Positions 35,961 through 47,097 of a DNA stretch of 64,000 bases are shown here, piece after piece; the stretch's first letter is position 1, and each line of letters starts with the position of its first letter. A program made the position numbers and the translations under genes. This DNA comes from Dolichospermum sp. FACHB-1091 (lineage in GTDB: Bacteria > Cyanobacteriota > Cyanobacteriia > Cyanobacteriales > Nostocaceae): positions 62,001 through 126,000 of the forward strand of contig NZ_JACJSB010000008.1 in the NCBI RefSeq assembly GCF_014697585.1, given 5' to 3'. Below the pieces are notes generated by a model. That model saw only the letters and a program-made list of their open reading frames with translations, was not told where the DNA came from and did not search any database.

Positions 35961-38039
35961 GTGGCACGCACAAACCCGCTAGAGAGAGTACGCAATATCG
36001 GTATTGCGGCGCATATAGATGCGGGAAAAACAACGACGACAGAGAGAATATTATTTTACTCTGGGATCATTCACAAAATTGGCGAAGTTCACGAAGGAAC
36101 AGCCGTTACAGACTGGATGGAGCAGGAGCGGGAGCGGGGAATCACCATCACTGCGGCTGCAATTAGTACCAGTTGGAAAGATCATCAAATTAACATTATT
36201 GATACTCCGGGTCACGTGGACTTCACCATTGAAGTTGAACGTTCCATGCGAGTATTAGATGGTGTAATCGCTGTGTTTTGTTCCGTAGGTGGTGTACAAC
36301 CACAGTCAGAAACAGTATGGCGACAAGCAGACCGCTATAAAGTACCTCGCATTGCCTTTATTAACAAGATGGATCGCACCGGTGCGAACTTCTATAGAGT
36401 GCATGATCAGATGCGCGATCGCTTACGGGCTAATGCGATCGCCATTCAACTACCCATCGGTAGTGAAACTGAATTTAAGGGGATTATAGACTTAGTGCGG
36501 ATGTGTGCATATATGTACACAAATGACCAAGGAACTGATATCCAAGAAACAGAAATTCCAGCCGACCTACAAGAAAAAGCCACAGAGTATCGCAAACAAT
36601 TGGTAGAAGCAGTAGCAGAAACCGAAGATGCTTTGATGACCAAGTATTTTGATGGCGAAGAACTGACAGAAGCAGAAATCCGTACTGCTCTACGTAAAGG
36701 GACAATTGCTGGGACAATCGTACCAGTGCTGTGCGGTTCAGCCTTTAAGAATAAAGGTGTGCAGTTGATGTTGGATGCAGTGATAGATTACCTGCCAGCG
36801 CCAACAGAAGTACCACCAATTCAAGGCACACTGCTCAACGGTGATCCCGTAGAACGTCATGCTGATGATAACGAACCATTATCAGCTTTGGCATTTAAGA
36901 TTATGGCTGATCCTTATGGTCGCCTGACCTTCGTTCGTGTTTATTCTGGTGTGTTGAAGAAAGGTAGTTATATTCTCAACGCCAGTAAGAACAAAAAAGA
37001 GCGGATTTCTCGATTAGTGCTGATGAAAGCAGATGATCGGCAAGACGTGGATGAACTACGGGCTGGTGATTTAGGTGCTGCACTAGGATTAAAAGATACT
37101 TTGACAGGTGATACCCTTTGTGATGAAGGCTCACCAGTAATTCTGGAATCCTTATTTATTCCTGAGCCAGTGATCTCGGTAGCGGTTGAACCCAAAACCA
37201 AGAACGACATGGACAAGCTTTCCAAAGCACTACAATCCCTGTCAGAAGAAGATCCCACCTTCCGTGTTCGTGTTGACCCTGAAACTAACCAAACTGTAAT
37301 TGCGGGAATGGGAGAATTGCACCTAGAAATTCTCGTAGACCGGATGTTACGGGAATTTAAAGTAGAGGCAAACGTTGGTGCGCCCCAAGTGGCTTACCGC
37401 GAAACCATCCGCAAATCCGTCGAAAAAGTTGATGGTAAATTCATCCGTCAGAGTGGTGGTAAGGGTCAGTATGGTCACGTGGTGATCAACTTAGAACCAG
37501 GCGAACCAGGCACAGGTTTTGTATTTGTCTCTAAAATTGTCGGTGGGATTGTACCCAAAGAGTACATAGGACCTGCTGAACAGGGAATGAAAGAATGTTG
37601 TGAATCCGGTATTTTAGCTGGATATCCACTCATTGATGTCAAAGCGACATTAATACATGGTTCTTACCATGACGTAGACTCTTCAGAAATGGCTTTCAAA
37701 ATTGCCGGTTCTATGGCAATCAAGGAAGCGGCTGCAAAAGCTTCTCCTGTCATCTTAGAGCCGATGATGAAAGTTGAAGTTGAAGTACCTGAAGACTTTA
37801 TGGGAACTGTCATCGGTGACTTAATCTCCCGCAGAGGACAGATTGAAAGCCAAAGCACTGAAAATGGGGTTGCGAAGGTAGTATCGAAAGTTCCACTAGC
37901 AACCATGTTTGGTTACGCTACTGATATCCGGTCAAAAACCCAAGGTCGGGGCATCTTTACGATGGAGTTTAGTCACTACGAAGAAGTACCTCGGAGCGTG
38001 GCTGAAACTATCATTGCCAAAAGTAAAGGGAACGCTTAA
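35961..38039 (+). CDS. fusA: Elongation factor G
   Basis: A 692-residue translocase GTPase. GTG 35961 ([31 protein letters not shown]) is the likelier start: the AGGAGG at 35950-35955 is five bases away, whereas the in-frame ATG at 35958 is only two bases away and adds one residue. P-loop AHIDAGKTT, switch [14 protein letters not shown] specificity motif, and C-terminal domains IV-V ([36 protein letters not shown]) are all present. It moves tRNA and mRNA through the ribosome. tuf starts 22 bases downstream. Confidence 0.98.
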   Translation: MARTNPLERVRNIGIAAHIDAGKTTTTERILFYSGIIHKIGEVHEGTAVTDWMEQERERGITITAAAISTSWKDHQINIIDTPGHVDFTIEVERSMRVLDGVIAVFCSVGGVQPQSETVWRQADRYKVPRIAFINKMDRTGANFYRVHDQMRDRLRANAIAIQLPIGSETEFKGIIDLVRMCAYMYTNDQGTDIQETEIPADLQEKATEYRKQLVEAVAETEDALMTKYFDGEELTEAEIRTALRKGTIAGTIVPVLCGSAFKNKGVQLMLDAVIDYLPAPTEVPPIQGTLLNGDPVERHADDNEPLSALAFKIMADPYGRLTFVRVYSGVLKKGSYILNASKNKKERISRLVLMKADDRQDVDELRAGDLGAALGLKDTLTGDTLCDEGSPVILESLFIPEPVISVAVEPKTKNDMDKLSKALQSLSEEDPTFRVRVDPETNQTVIAGMGELHLEILVDRMLREFKVEANVGAPQVAYRETIRKSVEKVDGKFIRQSGGKGQYGHVVINLEPGEPGTGFVFVSKIVGGIVPKEYIGPAEQGMKECCESGILAGYPLIDVKATLIHGSYHDVDSSEMAFKIAGSMAIKEAAAKASPVILEPMMKVEVEVPEDFMGTVIGDLISRRGQIESQSTENGVAKVVSKVPLATMFGYATDIRSKTQGRGIFTMEFSHYEEVPRSVAETIIAKSKGNA

Positions 38040-38061
38040 TTAAAAAAGGAAACGATTATTC

Positions 38062-39291
38062 ATGGCACGCGCAAAGTTTGAAAGAAATAAACCCCACATA
38101 AATATTGGTACTGTTGGACACGTTGACCACGGCAAAACTACTTTAACAGCAGCTATTACTATGACATTGGCGGCTATGGGTCAAGCCGTAGCTAAGGGTT
38201 ACGACCAAATTGATAATGCACCGGAAGAAAAAGCCCGGGGTATTACAATCAATACGGCTCACGTTGAGTATGAAACCGCAAATCGGCACTACGCACACGT
38301 AGACTGTCCTGGACACGCTGACTATGTGAAGAACATGATCACAGGTGCGGCGCAAATGGATGGAGGTATCTTGGTAGTTGCGGCTACGGATGGTCCTATG
38401 CCCCAAACCCGTGAACACATTCTCTTGGCAAAACAGGTGGGTGTTCCCAGTCTGGTGGTCTTCTTGAACAAAGAAGATTTGATGGATGACCCAGAATTGC
38501 TGGAATTGGTAGAACTAGAACTACGAGAACTGCTTTCCAGCTACGATTTTCCTGGTGATGACATCCCCATTATCAAAGGATCAGGTCTACAAGCTCTCGA
38601 AGCAATGACTGCTAATCCCAAAACTCAACGGGGTGAAAATCCTTGGGTAGACAAAATCTACGAACTCATGGACGCTGTAGATTCTTACATCCCTACTCCT
38701 GAACGGGATATAGACAAACCATTCTTGATGGCGGTAGAAGACGTATTCTCCATCACAGGTCGTGGTACAGTTGCCACTGGTCGGATTGAACGGGGCGTGG
38801 TCAAAGTCGGTGATAACGTAGAGTTGGTAGGTATCAGAGATACTCGCGCTACTACCGTGACTGGGATCGAAATGTTCAAGAAGAGTCTTGATGAAGGTCA
38901 AGCAGGGGATAATGCGGGTGTACTCCTGCGCGGTATCCAAAAAGCTGATATTGAACGGGGAATGGTAATCGCTAAACCAAAATCAATTACCCCTCATACT
39001 CAGTTTGAAGGTGAAGTTTACGTTTTAACTGAAAAAGAAGGTGGACGGAAAACTCCATTTTTCTCTGGCTACCGTCCTCAGTTCTATGTGCGGACAACTG
39101 ATGTAACTGGTACAATCACAGCGTTTACCGCTGATAATGGTGATGCGGCAGAAATGGTGATGCCCGGAGACCGGATTAAAATGACAGTAGAATTGATCAA
39201 TGCGATCGCTATTGAACAAGGTATGCGCTTCGCTATTCGTGAAGGTGGCCGGACGATTGGTGCTGGTGTTGTCGCTAAAATCTTGAAATAA
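38062..39291 (+). CDS. tuf: Elongation factor Tu
   Basis: A 409-residue EF-Tu. [35 protein letters not shown], and NKEDL/SGLQAL give the G domain; [17 protein letters not shown] and the C-terminal [30 protein letters not shown] complete domains II-III. It delivers aminoacyl-tRNA to the ribosome. It has the cyanobacterial insertion in the G domain near residues 180-195. AAGGA upstream serves as ribosome site. A long hairpin follows before rpsJ. Confidence 0.98.
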   Translation: MARAKFERNKPHINIGTVGHVDHGKTTLTAAITMTLAAMGQAVAKGYDQIDNAPEEKARGITINTAHVEYETANRHYAHVDCPGHADYVKNMITGAAQMDGGILVVAATDGPMPQTREHILLAKQVGVPSLVVFLNKEDLMDDPELLELVELELRELLSSYDFPGDDIPIIKGSGLQALEAMTANPKTQRGENPWVDKIYELMDAVDSYIPTPERDIDKPFLMAVEDVFSITGRGTVATGRIERGVVKVGDNVELVGIRDTRATTVTGIEMFKKSLDEGQAGDNAGVLLRGIQKADIERGMVIAKPKSITPHTQFEGEVYVLTEKEGGRKTPFFSGYRPQFYVRTTDVTGTITAFTADNGDAAEMVMPGDRIKMTVELINAIAIEQGMRFAIREGGRTIGAGVVAKILK

Positions 39292-39315
39292 CACTCACCT
39301 TTTTGCTCTCATGAC

Positions 39316-39353
39316 AAAGGAGCGGAGATAAGTAATAAAATCTCTGCTCCTTT
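39316..39353 (+). terminator. Long hairpin between tuf and rpsJ (partial terminator or attenuator)
   Basis: Left arm 39316-39329 (aaaggagcggagat) pairs with 39340-39353 (atctctgctccttt), 14 pairs with one G-T, and a 10-base loop. Only a weak T stretch follows, so read-through into rpsJ is likely; it may set the tuf:rpsJ ratio. Confidence 0.55.
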
Positions 39354-39454
39354 CTATTCCCATAAACAATTTTAAATTTTGGATTGGGGATGAAATTTAA
39401 CATCTGAAATCTAAAATCTAAAGTCTAAAATTTACCGAACCTGGAAAACTAAAC

Positions 39455-39772
39455 ATGGCCACTCTACAGCAGCAGAAGATTAGAATTCGTTTGAAGGCAT
39501 TTGACCGTCGTTTATTAGATACATCTTGCGAGAAGATTGTAGACACAGCTAACCGTACCAACGCGACAGCTATAGGACCTATTCCTTTACCAACAAAACG
39601 AAAGATATATTGCGTACTCAGATCACCTCACGTAGATAAAGATTCCCGCGAACACTTTGAAACCCGTACCCATAGACGCATTATTGACATTTATCAGCCT
39701 TCCTCTAAAACTATTGATGCACTCATGAAGCTAGATTTGCCTTCTGGTGTGGATATTGAAGTCAAATTGTAA
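39455..39772 (+). CDS. rpsJ: 30S ribosomal protein S10
   Basis: A 105-residue S10 ([32 protein letters not shown] ... [19 protein letters not shown] ... [16 protein letters not shown]). It also serves as NusE in antitermination. The position behind tuf is the cyanobacterial arrangement. A strong terminator follows at 39791. Confidence 0.97.
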   Translation: MATLQQQKIRIRLKAFDRRLLDTSCEKIVDTANRTNATAIGPIPLPTKRKIYCVLRSPHVDKDSREHFETRTHRRIIDIYQPSSKTIDALMKLDLPSGVDIEVKL

Positions 39773-39790
39773 ATTTGCCATTGGTCAATA

Positions 39791-39823
39791 AGATCCCCGA
39801 CTTTGATCAAAAGTCGGGGATCT
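39791..39823 (+). terminator. Strong Rho-independent terminator after rpsJ
   Basis: Perfect 14-bp stem (agatccccgacttt / aaagtcggggatct) with a 5-base loop at 39805-39809, followed by a T-rich tail (atttttgtttt). It ends the str operon. Confidence 0.9.
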
Positions 39824-39963
39824 ATTTTTGTTTTGTGAAAAAATTTATCTTGTGGGGTTTTTCTTTAGCTATCAAACATAATGATAAAATATAAACCAAG
39901 TCGGGAAAAATTAGAAAAGAATATAATATTTTAAGAATACAATTTATACTCAACTAACTAACA

Positions 39964-40614
39964 ATGACATCCTCTTCTAAAATTGCAGTTCGTGAACTAC
40001 CCCTGTTTCCATTACCTGAAGTAGTTCTATTTCCTACCAGACCATTACCCTTGCATATCTTTGAATTTCGCTACCGAATCATGATGAATACCATTTTGGA
40101 GAGCGATCGCCGATTTGGGGTATTGATGATTGACCCAGTTAATGGGACAATTGCTAACGTTGGTTGTTGTGCGGAAATTCTTCATTGTCAACGGCTACCT
40201 GATGACAGAATGAAACTATTAGCTTTAGGACAGCAAAGGTTTCGTGTTTTAGAATATGTCCGGGAAAAACCTTATCGTGTTGGTTTGGTAGAATGGATTG
40301 AAGATCAACCACCAGCTAAGGATTTACGTCCTTTAGCATCTGAGGTAGAACAACTTTTACGGGATGTGGTTCGTCTTTCATCCAAATTAACGGAACAAAA
40401 TATTGAATTACCGAATGATTTACCAGATTTACCCACAGAATTATCTTATTGGATAGGTAGTAATCTCTATGGTGTGGCCCCAGAACAACAAGCATTACTA
40501 GAAATACAGGATACAGTGGCTCGTTTAGAACGAGAAGCGGAAATTCTCACTTCTACTCGTAATCATTTAGCGGCGCGTTCTGTCCTTAAAGATACATTTA
40601 GCAATATGGGATAA
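39964..40614 (+). CDS. LON peptidase substrate-binding domain protein
   Basis: A 216-residue stand-alone Lon N-domain: ELPLFPLPEVVLFPTRPLPLHIFEFRYRIMMN at the start, then FGVLMIDP and GCCAEILHCQRLPDDRMKLLALGQQRFRVLEYVREKPYRVG. There is no AAA+ or protease domain. Such proteins are common in cyanobacteria and plastids and probably bind substrates for a separate protease or act as a scaffold. It follows the rpsJ terminator, so it has its own promoter. Confidence 0.9.
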   Translation: MTSSSKIAVRELPLFPLPEVVLFPTRPLPLHIFEFRYRIMMNTILESDRRFGVLMIDPVNGTIANVGCCAEILHCQRLPDDRMKLLALGQQRFRVLEYVREKPYRVGLVEWIEDQPPAKDLRPLASEVEQLLRDVVRLSSKLTEQNIELPNDLPDLPTELSYWIGSNLYGVAPEQQALLEIQDTVARLEREAEILTSTRNHLAARSVLKDTFSNMG

Positions 40615-40626
40615 ACTGACCAAATT

Positions 40627-41202
40627 TTAGAAGTTCGGGATTTGCACAAAGCCTCTAATTTCTATGTTCCAAAATTTGATGGTATTATCCTCGCTAAAGA
40701 TAAGCAAGATTTTATCTATAGGATAAAAAGCAATATCCAATACATTTGTATTATATAATACTATCGTTTCTATACATTTTCTCGTGGATAGATGCAATAT
40801 TTTAATTGTATTATCACTATAACAAGTGGCAAAGAGTTGGCCGTCAGGACTAATAGACGTTGCTATGATGGTGTAATTATGTCTGTTAGGTTGCGGTTTA
40901 TTTTTGGTAATATTTTGTTGCTGTACTATTTTTTCCAAGACTCTGTGCAGCTTATTTTTAGTAACTTTTTCTCCTAAAGCTTGGGATATTTCTCTCCATA
41001 ATTCCGAAGCAACATCTTTTATGTAACCAAGAGAATGATTGTACGCTAAAGCGATCTCCAGATAATTTCGTCCTAACCAAGATTCACAAAATACAATTTC
41101 TTGAATTTTTGTTAGGCTGCCCCGTTTTAATAATTCCTCAACTGCTGAGACTGCTTCTTTACACGATATTTCCTCTTTCTGTGCTTTGTCTGGTAGTACC
41201 AT
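40627..41202 (-). CDS. HTH-WD40 protein (minimal version of an NB-ARC/WD40 regulator)
   Basis: A 191-residue protein. Residues ~13-93 (SCKEAVSAVEELLKRGSL ... ESWLGRNYLEIALAYNHSLGYIKDVASELWREISQALGEKV) match the helical N-terminal domain seen on cyanobacterial NB-ARC- and WD40-proteins (vMAP-type). Residues ~107-185 carry two WD40 blades (ATSISPDGQLFATCYSDNTIKI; DIAFYPIDKILLIFSEDNTIKFW). Full-size relatives have an NTPase and seven or more blades. This may be a real minimal adaptor or a decayed end of a larger gene. Convergent with the LON gene. Confidence 0.6.
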   Translation of the reverse strand: MVLPDKAQKEEISCKEAVSAVEELLKRGSLTKIQEIVFCESWLGRNYLEIALAYNHSLGYIKDVASELWREISQALGEKVTKNKLHRVLEKIVQQQNITKNKPQPNRHNYTIIATSISPDGQLFATCYSDNTIKILHLSTRKCIETIVLYNTNVLDIAFYPIDKILLIFSEDNTIKFWNIEIRGFVQIPNF

Positions 41203-41416
41203 GATTACAATTTCCTACTGTCTAAGACTATATCATGGTTATATACATGAGTACAAGGTTTTTTTCTGAAAAAGTTTACGTAAATTTATTTATCAAAAAT
41301 ATCCGACTTTTCCAGACTTTTTCCTACCCTTCATCTTTGTCAAAGGCACTAGAGTAGTAGAGTCTTCATTCAGTAAAGAAGAACGATAAAAACTCTCAGC
41401 AATCAAGGAGAAAGAC

Positions 41417-41974
41417 ATGACTTACTACTATTGGGGCACAAGTAGTTCTAATTACTTCAATTACACGGGTTCTGATAATCTTTATGCCTCTGGTTATGGC
41501 GGTAATGATACTATCTGGGGTAACACTAATAACGATACCATTTATGGAGATGGTGGTAATGATAAGCTTTATGGTTGGAGTGGTAACGATGCCCTTTATG
41601 GAGGCACTGGTAACGATTACTTATCTGGGGGAACTGGTAACGATACCTTACAGGGTTCTAGCTCATATGCCTATAACAGTTACGAATATGATACCTTAAA
41701 TGGTGGTAGTGGCTATGATACATTTGTTTTAGGTACATCAGCCGGAAACTTTTATCAGGGATCTGGTTATGCTACAATAGAAGACTATAATGGTCAGAAT
41801 GACTATATCCAGCTTAAAGGCAGTGCGAGTTCTTATTATCTTTCTTATGCATCCTTTGGTGTGGGAAGTTCTGCCCTTGACACAGGGATATATCAGAATA
41901 ATGGAGACTTGATAGGGATAGTTCAAGATAACACCAGTATATCGTTAACAAGCTATTATTTCAGCTTTGTCTAA
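41417..41974 (+). CDS. RTX-type calcium-binding repeat protein
   Basis: A 185-residue protein with about eight nonapeptide repeats of GGxGxDxUx type ([27 protein letters not shown] ...), residues ~27-85, which fold into a calcium-binding parallel beta-roll. The C-terminus ([29 protein letters not shown]) is the usual capping region. No signal peptide; such proteins leave the cell by type I secretion. A small mobile element abuts the stop codon. Confidence 0.85.
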   Translation: MTYYYWGTSSSNYFNYTGSDNLYASGYGGNDTIWGNTNNDTIYGDGGNDKLYGWSGNDALYGGTGNDYLSGGTGNDTLQGSSSYAYNSYEYDTLNGGSGYDTFVLGTSAGNFYQGSGYATIEDYNGQNDYIQLKGSASSYYLSYASFGVGSSALDTGIYQNNGDLIGIVQDNTSISLTSYYFSFV

Positions 41975-42088
41975 GAGGTTGTTTGAAAAGTGCGCCTTGC
42001 TCAATTAAACATCTCTTTTCCTTTGCGTATTGGCACAAATATGCCAATACGCAAAACATAATTAGTGGAAAACTTTTGAAACATCCTC
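41975..42088. mobile_element. Small MITE inserted at the RTX stop codon
   Basis: 17-bp imperfect inverted ends, gaggttgtttgaaaagt (41975-41991) and the complement of acttttgaaacatcctc (42072-42088), two mismatches. TAA flanks both sides (41972-41974 and 42089-42091), fitting a 3-bp TNA-type target duplication as in IS5-like elements. A perfect 14-bp hairpin (tttgcgtattggca / tgccaatacgcaaa, 42022-42055) lies inside. The left TAA is the RTX stop. Confidence 0.7.
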
Positions 42089-42148
42089 TAAATAAGTTGG
42101 GGTTAAAAATTCAATCCATGCTTCTTTTGTTTTTTGCCATTCCCTTGA

Positions 42149-42934
42149 TTAACCCTCGACTCTAAGGTAAAATGCGATATTTCTCCAAGTTTACCTGTTT
42201 TCAATCGTTTTGAAAATCCCCATCGGACAACAACGGAATCAGGTAATAATTTTGTCAGGTTAAATGATGCAGGTAAAAGTCATTTACAACCAGATAATTC
42301 TGATTTGATTTCTGAAGTAGAATTAATTACAGAAATAGCCCATCGTTTACATGATGAACATCCGATTAATTGGCGTAAATTGCAAGATACGGTTTATGTT
42401 AGAGAATTAATTGCTAAAACTATTCCTGGTTATGAGAAAATAGGTCAAATTGATCAAACTCAGGCAGAATTTACCATTACAGGACGGATTTTTGATGAAC
42501 CGAAATTTCCCACTTTTGATGGTAAAGCGCGGATGTTTGTCACACCTTTACCATAATTAACTTTACCTGATAAATCAACTTTTGGTGTGGAGGAAAATCA
42601 ACCAGGAATTGTCTTAATATTGGGAACAGGACGCGGTTATGGACAACATAATACCGTAGTTTATCGCAGTGCAGATAAATATCGCAATATGCCCCATCGT
42701 CATTGTATTCTAATGAATAGTTTGGATATCAAAAAAGCAGGATTTCAAGAACATCAACGAGTTACAGTTAAAGGAAGTGGAGGAGAACTAGAGAATATTG
42801 AAATTATTTGTGGTGCAATTCGTGAAGGTGTAGCCTTTATGTTTTATCCTGAAGCTAACGTTTTATTGACAGCAGCAATTGATCCTGAAAGTGGCACACC
42901 TGCTTATAAAAGAGTTCCGGTTTTTGTGTACTAA
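42149..42934 (+). pseudogene. C-terminal remnant of a molybdopterin oxidoreductase (FdhF/YdeP-like)
   Basis: The frame reads CDISPSLPVFNRFENPHR ... GNNFVRLNDAGKSHL ... then ELITEIAHRLHDEHPINW ... GRIFDEPKFPTFDGKARMF, an in-frame TAA at 42554-42556, and resumes in the same frame with TFGVEENQPGIVLILGTGRGYGQHNTVVYRSADKYRNMPHRHC ... RVTVKGSGG. This is the end of a ~750-residue cyanobacterial formate-dehydrogenase-like enzyme. The first two thirds are gone and a stop splits the rest. The stop is probably a CAA-to-TAA change. Confidence 0.85.
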
Positions 42935-42961
42935 ATATTATCTCTATTATCTCTTTTACCT

Positions 42962-43493
42962 CATTAGCTGCTTATTAACCCTACCTACCACCAAAAATTA
43001 TCCTCACATACCATAATTTACCCTATTTGTCAATAGTACATTAGTTCTACTAGTCAAATTACATTATTTGCTGAATAATTTTTCCCCAATTTAGTCTTTC
43101 AAACCACTGCTAATTTGTAAAGTTTTGTATTTTTTTTCAAAATCGATCTCTGAAACGACTATAAATAAAGACTTTTGCAGATCATCTTTTTAGCAGGGTG
43201 CAAAATTGACAATAATAACCCAATTATGAAATTCTCAATAATTCTAGCAAATCGCCGAAAGTATTGCAAGCTCGTTGCTAAATAAAAATAATTCTCAATT
43301 AATTATTAAGAAAATCTAAAGTTGAATTTTCATCAGTTATGAATATTAAAAGTATTATTGTATTTATATAAATTTTACTTATAAGATACTGTGAGATTTT
43401 ATGATCACTTCCGTACCAGTAGTCAATTATTTGCTAGAGTATGGGAAAGAGAAAAACCAAAAAAATAACGAAAAATTACCAATTTTTATCATT
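42962..43493 (-). repeat. Left arm of a ~0.5 kb diverged inverted duplication around dnaE-N
   Basis: Read on the minus strand, this arm matches 47098-47735 over its whole length with scattered changes (I judge about 85-90% identity by eye). It begins with the last codons of the DUF29-like gene (coding NDKNW, stop) and continues through its 3' flank to aagcagctaatg. This arm lacks the MITE found in the right arm. No gene is seen in 42935-43475. Confidence 0.85.
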
Positions 43494-43982
43494 TGGTAAC
43501 TGACTGAGATAATCATCCATAATAGCTGGTAATTCTTTTGGTGAATAGGTGTAAGTTAAGAATAAAAATGTCATAGCTGTTGTTATAATTAGCTTTCTAT
43601 CTAATATCTCTGATAATTGAGAACGGGTATATTTACCATTCATGATTTCTATACTAGCATCAGCGATCGCATCTTCAATTACTTCTTCCTCGATTAAATT
43701 TTCCCATTCATCATAATTGACATAATAGGATTTTTTATTTTCTTTCAAGTTGATTTTTTGAATTTCTCTAATTGAATTACGAATACAAGCCATCCAATAA
43801 TTTGTTAATCGCTGTTCTATTTGATTTTTAATCAAGTGAATGAGTAAAATTTTTAAAAATGATTCTATATTTCTCAATATTGCTTGTTTACTCATTCCTT
43901 CTAATTCATCAATAATTGCTAAAGTATCGGCATAATTTCCTTGTAAAATGCTGTTTCTCAGGTCTATTAATTCTTGAGTCAT
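43476..43982 (-). CDS. DUF29-like family protein (second copy)
   Basis: A 168-residue protein starting MTQELIDLRNSILQG (ATG 43982). A longer in-frame extension to 44201 has no family character and runs into GC-rich repeats, so I reject it. It shares ELEGMSKQAILRNIESFL, HLIKNQIEQRLTNYW and the DDYLSQLPN end with the gene at 1199-1708. Function unknown. Its last six codons and 3' flank are duplicated in inverse orientation beyond dnaE. Confidence 0.75.
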   Translation of the reverse strand: MTQELIDLRNSILQGNYADTLAIIDELEGMSKQAILRNIESFLKILLIHLIKNQIEQRLTNYWMACIRNSIREIQKINLKENKKSYYVNYDEWENLIEEEVIEDAIADASIEIMNGKYTRSQLSEILDRKLIITTAMTFLFLTYTYSPKELPAIMDDYLSQLPNDKNW

Positions 43983-44361
43983 TTTTGTTAACCTCCAGAA
44001 TGATTCACATACTAATAATAACACAGGTTTTGAGAAAAAAGCATAGGTTTCTGCAAACAAGAACTTACAGCACTTCCCGATGTTATAAGGTACAATAACC
44101 CCACCCCCAACCCCCTCCAATATCAAAAGTTTATCCTTTTCTTCCCCCCGCTGCTGGGGGATTGAGGGGGGTGCGAGGAGGGGGCAAATGAAGTACCTCA
44201 TAAGAGCGGAAACCCCTGTATTATTCTCTTTTCTCTGTGTTCTCTGTGACTCTGTGGTTCGTTTTCAAAAAGAGTTTTGGGATTAACTGGATTGATTTCT
44301 AAATTCCCTCGTAACAATTCAGGGAACAGGGAATAGATATTTTTCTGCTCCTTGTCTTCTG
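43983..44361. other. Spacer between dnaE and the DUF29 copy, with repeats
   Basis: 379 bases without a gene. It holds a C/G-rich repeat (ccccacccccaaccccctcc ... ctgctgggggattgagggggg, about 44098-44185) and a ctctgtgttctctgtgactctgtggttcg segment (about 44232-44261), the latter related to the inner part of the TAGGACTTACGCA MITE. Confidence 0.5.
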
Positions 44362-46986
44362 CTATAAATTTGCCAATTGTAATAGATCTAAGCCTTGGGT
44401 AAAAATATCATCAATGGGTAACATTTCCCCTGCTTCAGTCATAAACTTATGGTCTTTTGTCGCGCGAATAATTGCCCCATTTTCTAATAAATATTCATAG
44501 ACTTCTTGCTGTCCCCGATGATGCCACTGGGCAATAGGTTGAGTATAAAGTATGCCATTGCTATCAACTGTATACACCCGACACTCAATTTGCTTTTCCA
44601 CAATTTCCCCAATCTCTAAAAAACCATATTCAACAGTTAAAATTTCTGTATCATAACTTAAACAATATTCGGCAAATTTTAACATATCCCCAAATAAATG
44701 TTCAGCAACTTGGGATTTTACACCATTTTTTGCAGAACCATCAATAAAATTTTGCTTTTGTTTCTCCATTTCCGATACTTTCTTTTTCCCCATAGCGCGA
44801 CGGAGTAAATCAGCTTGTCCTAAACTATAACCAGCCATGTCTTGAGCAATTTTCATAATTTGCTCTTGATAAACCATGATGCCATAGGTTTCATTTAATA
44901 TCGGTTCTAAAATTTGAGTATCATATTCAATTTCTTCTCGTCCATGTTTCCGATTAATAAATTTAGGAATTAATCCTGCATCTAATGGTCCGGGACGATA
45001 AAGTGCGAGAATAGAAGAAATATCTTCAATATTAGAAGGTTTCAAATCTCGGACTATCTGCTTCATTCCTGAAGATTCTAATTGAAATATGCCCTCTAAA
45101 TCACCTGCTTCTAATAGTGAATAAGCTTTAGCCACATCTTTTGGTAAGGTGGTATGTTCACCTTTAGCTAATATTTTTTGTGCTTTTCTTTCCTGTCCGG
45201 TAATTTGATCAGGATCAACACGATATCCTTGACTTTGTTCAATTAAATCAATGGTTTTTTGAATTAGGGTTAAGTTCCGTAAACCCAAAAAGTCCATTTT
45301 TAATAATCCCAATGATTCCAAATCTTCCATGAAATATTGGGTAATTACAGAACCGTCATTATTTCGCTGTAGGGGAACAAGTTCGTCTAATGGTTCTGCG
45401 GAAATAACCACACCAGCAGCATGAACACCGAAGGTTTTGTTAGTACCTTCAATTCGCATGGCCATATCAATCCAGCGCCGCACGGTGGGGTCATTATCAT
45501 ATTTGGCTTTAAATTCTGGTTCGGGAGTTTCATCGGAAATCATCACTTTCAGTTTTGTCGGTTTACCCCGGACTACAGGAATCATTTTCGCCATTTTGTC
45601 AGAATCTCCATAAGGAATATCTAACACTCTAGCGACATCTTTTAACACTGCTTTTGATGTCAGACGGTTAAAAGTAATAATTTGGGCTACTCTCTCAACC
45701 CCATATTTTTCAGTGACATATTCAATTACCTGATCTCGTTTATCAATGCAGAAATCTGTATCAATATCCGGCATTGATTTACGTTCGGGATTGAGAAATC
45801 TTTCAAATAATAAACCATGATGTACGGGGTCAATATTCGTAATTTTCATGGCATAAGCTACTAAAGAACCTGCCGCAGAACCCCGTCCTGGTCCAACGGG
45901 AATATTATTGTCTCTTGCAAATTTAATATAGTCCCAAACTACTAAAAAGTAGGTGGAAAATCCCATTTGCTGAATCATTTTTAATTCATATTCTAATCTT
46001 TCTTTATAGACTGGATCTACTTCGTTGCGAGATTTGCGATTTAATCTTTCTAAAAGTCCCAACCATGCAACCTCTTCTGCATAAGTATCTGCTGTATGTC
46101 CTGAAGGGATTGTGGGTGTGGGAATTTGTGGATCACCCATGATGTGATAAGGTTCAACTTTATCCGCAATTTCGACCGTTGTGGCGATCGCTTCGGCAAT
46201 GATATCATCGGCTAAATGGTCACGGAATAGCTGGTGCATTTCCTCGGATGATTTGAGGTATTCTGTGCCGCTGTACCGCATTCTTTTATCTTCGCTAATG
46301 AGTTTACCTGTTTGAATACAAAGTAAGGCATCATGGGATTCTACATCAAAACAAGAGATAAAATGGGAGTCGTTTGTGGCGATGAATTTAATGTTTAATT
46401 CCCTGGCAATTTTGACGATTTCTACATTCACAATTCGGTCTTCTTGAGAACCATGATCTTGAATTTCTAAATAAAAATCTTCACCAAATACTTCTTTATA
46501 CCATTTAGCAATTTTCCTGGCTATATCTGGCCGATTACTCAAAATTGCTTGGGGAATTTCTCCTCCTAAACAAGCACTGGTGACTATTAACCCCTCCTTA
46601 TATTGTTTGAGTAAATCCTTATTAATACAAGGACGGGAAAAAATGCCTTTACCTTGTACTCCTTGCAGGTGAGAAATGGTGGTGATTTTAACTAAATTTT
46701 TATAGCCTTGAGTATTTTTTGCTAATACGACTTGATGATATTTAGGACGACGTTCTTGTTTGTCAATTTCACCATTAATGATATACATTTCGTTGCCAAT
46801 GATTGGCTTAATCGTCTTACTGCGGCAAATTTTGATCAGTTCCACAGCCCCATACATGACACCATGATCTGTGAGGGCGATCGCTTTCATTCCTAATGCG
46901 ATCGCTCGATCTACCAATTCTGGTAGTTGACTAGCACCATCAAGCAAGCTGTAATCACTGTGAATATGTAAGGGAACAAAGGACAT
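44362..46986 (-). CDS. dnaE: DnaE N-terminal half fused to N-terminal split intein
   Basis: An 874-residue protein. Residues 1-774 are the DNA polymerase III alpha N-part: PHP domain ([26 protein letters not shown]) and polymerase palm ([26 protein letters not shown] with the catalytic Asps). It ends ...LKFAEY and is joined to a 100-residue Int[21 protein letters not shown] ... [22 protein letters not shown], with Cys1, the TxxH block and DHKF. It joins in trans with IntC-DnaE-C, encoded elsewhere in cyanobacterial genomes and absent here. The fragment is intact; this is the normal split arrangement, not a truncation. Confidence 0.97.
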   Translation of the reverse strand: MSFVPLHIHSDYSLLDGASQLPELVDRAIALGMKAIALTDHGVMYGAVELIKICRSKTIKPIIGNEMYIINGEIDKQERRPKYHQVVLAKNTQGYKNLVKITTISHLQGVQGKGIFSRPCINKDLLKQYKEGLIVTSACLGGEIPQAILSNRPDIARKIAKWYKEVFGEDFYLEIQDHGSQEDRIVNVEIVKIARELNIKFIATNDSHFISCFDVESHDALLCIQTGKLISEDKRMRYSGTEYLKSSEEMHQLFRDHLADDIIAEAIATTVEIADKVEPYHIMGDPQIPTPTIPSGHTADTYAEEVAWLGLLERLNRKSRNEVDPVYKERLEYELKMIQQMGFSTYFLVVWDYIKFARDNNIPVGPGRGSAAGSLVAYAMKITNIDPVHHGLLFERFLNPERKSMPDIDTDFCIDKRDQVIEYVTEKYGVERVAQIITFNRLTSKAVLKDVARVLDIPYGDSDKMAKMIPVVRGKPTKLKVMISDETPEPEFKAKYDNDPTVRRWIDMAMRIEGTNKTFGVHAAGVVISAEPLDELVPLQRNNDGSVITQYFMEDLESLGLLKMDFLGLRNLTLIQKTIDLIEQSQGYRVDPDQITGQERKAQKILAKGEHTTLPKDVAKAYSLLEAGDLEGIFQLESSGMKQIVRDLKPSNIEDISSILALYRPGPLDAGLIPKFINRKHGREEIEYDTQILEPILNETYGIMVYQEQIMKIAQDMAGYSLGQADLLRRAMGKKKVSEMEKQKQNFIDGSAKNGVKSQVAEHLFGDMLKFAEYCLSYDTEILTVEYGFLEIGEIVEKQIECRVYTVDSNGILYTQPIAQWHHRGQQEVYEYLLENGAIIRATKDHKFMTEAGEMLPIDDIFTQGLDLLQLANL

Positions 46987-47097
46987 ATTAGTATTTGGTA
47001 AAGTAAGGGAATTTTAGATTAACAGTGTTTAGTTAATATCTTATGCCGAGAAGGGAGTAATTAACCCACAAATAGAATATTAATCTTTCCTAATTCT

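Noticed and set aside
43983-44201. N-terminal extension of the second DUF29 protein
   Set aside because: It is composed of translated GC-rich repeats; the family start MTQEL is at 43982.
44362-46986. dnaE as a truncated pseudogene
   Set aside because: The C-terminus is a proper N-terminal split intein starting CLSYDTEI; this is the normal cyanobacterial arrangement.
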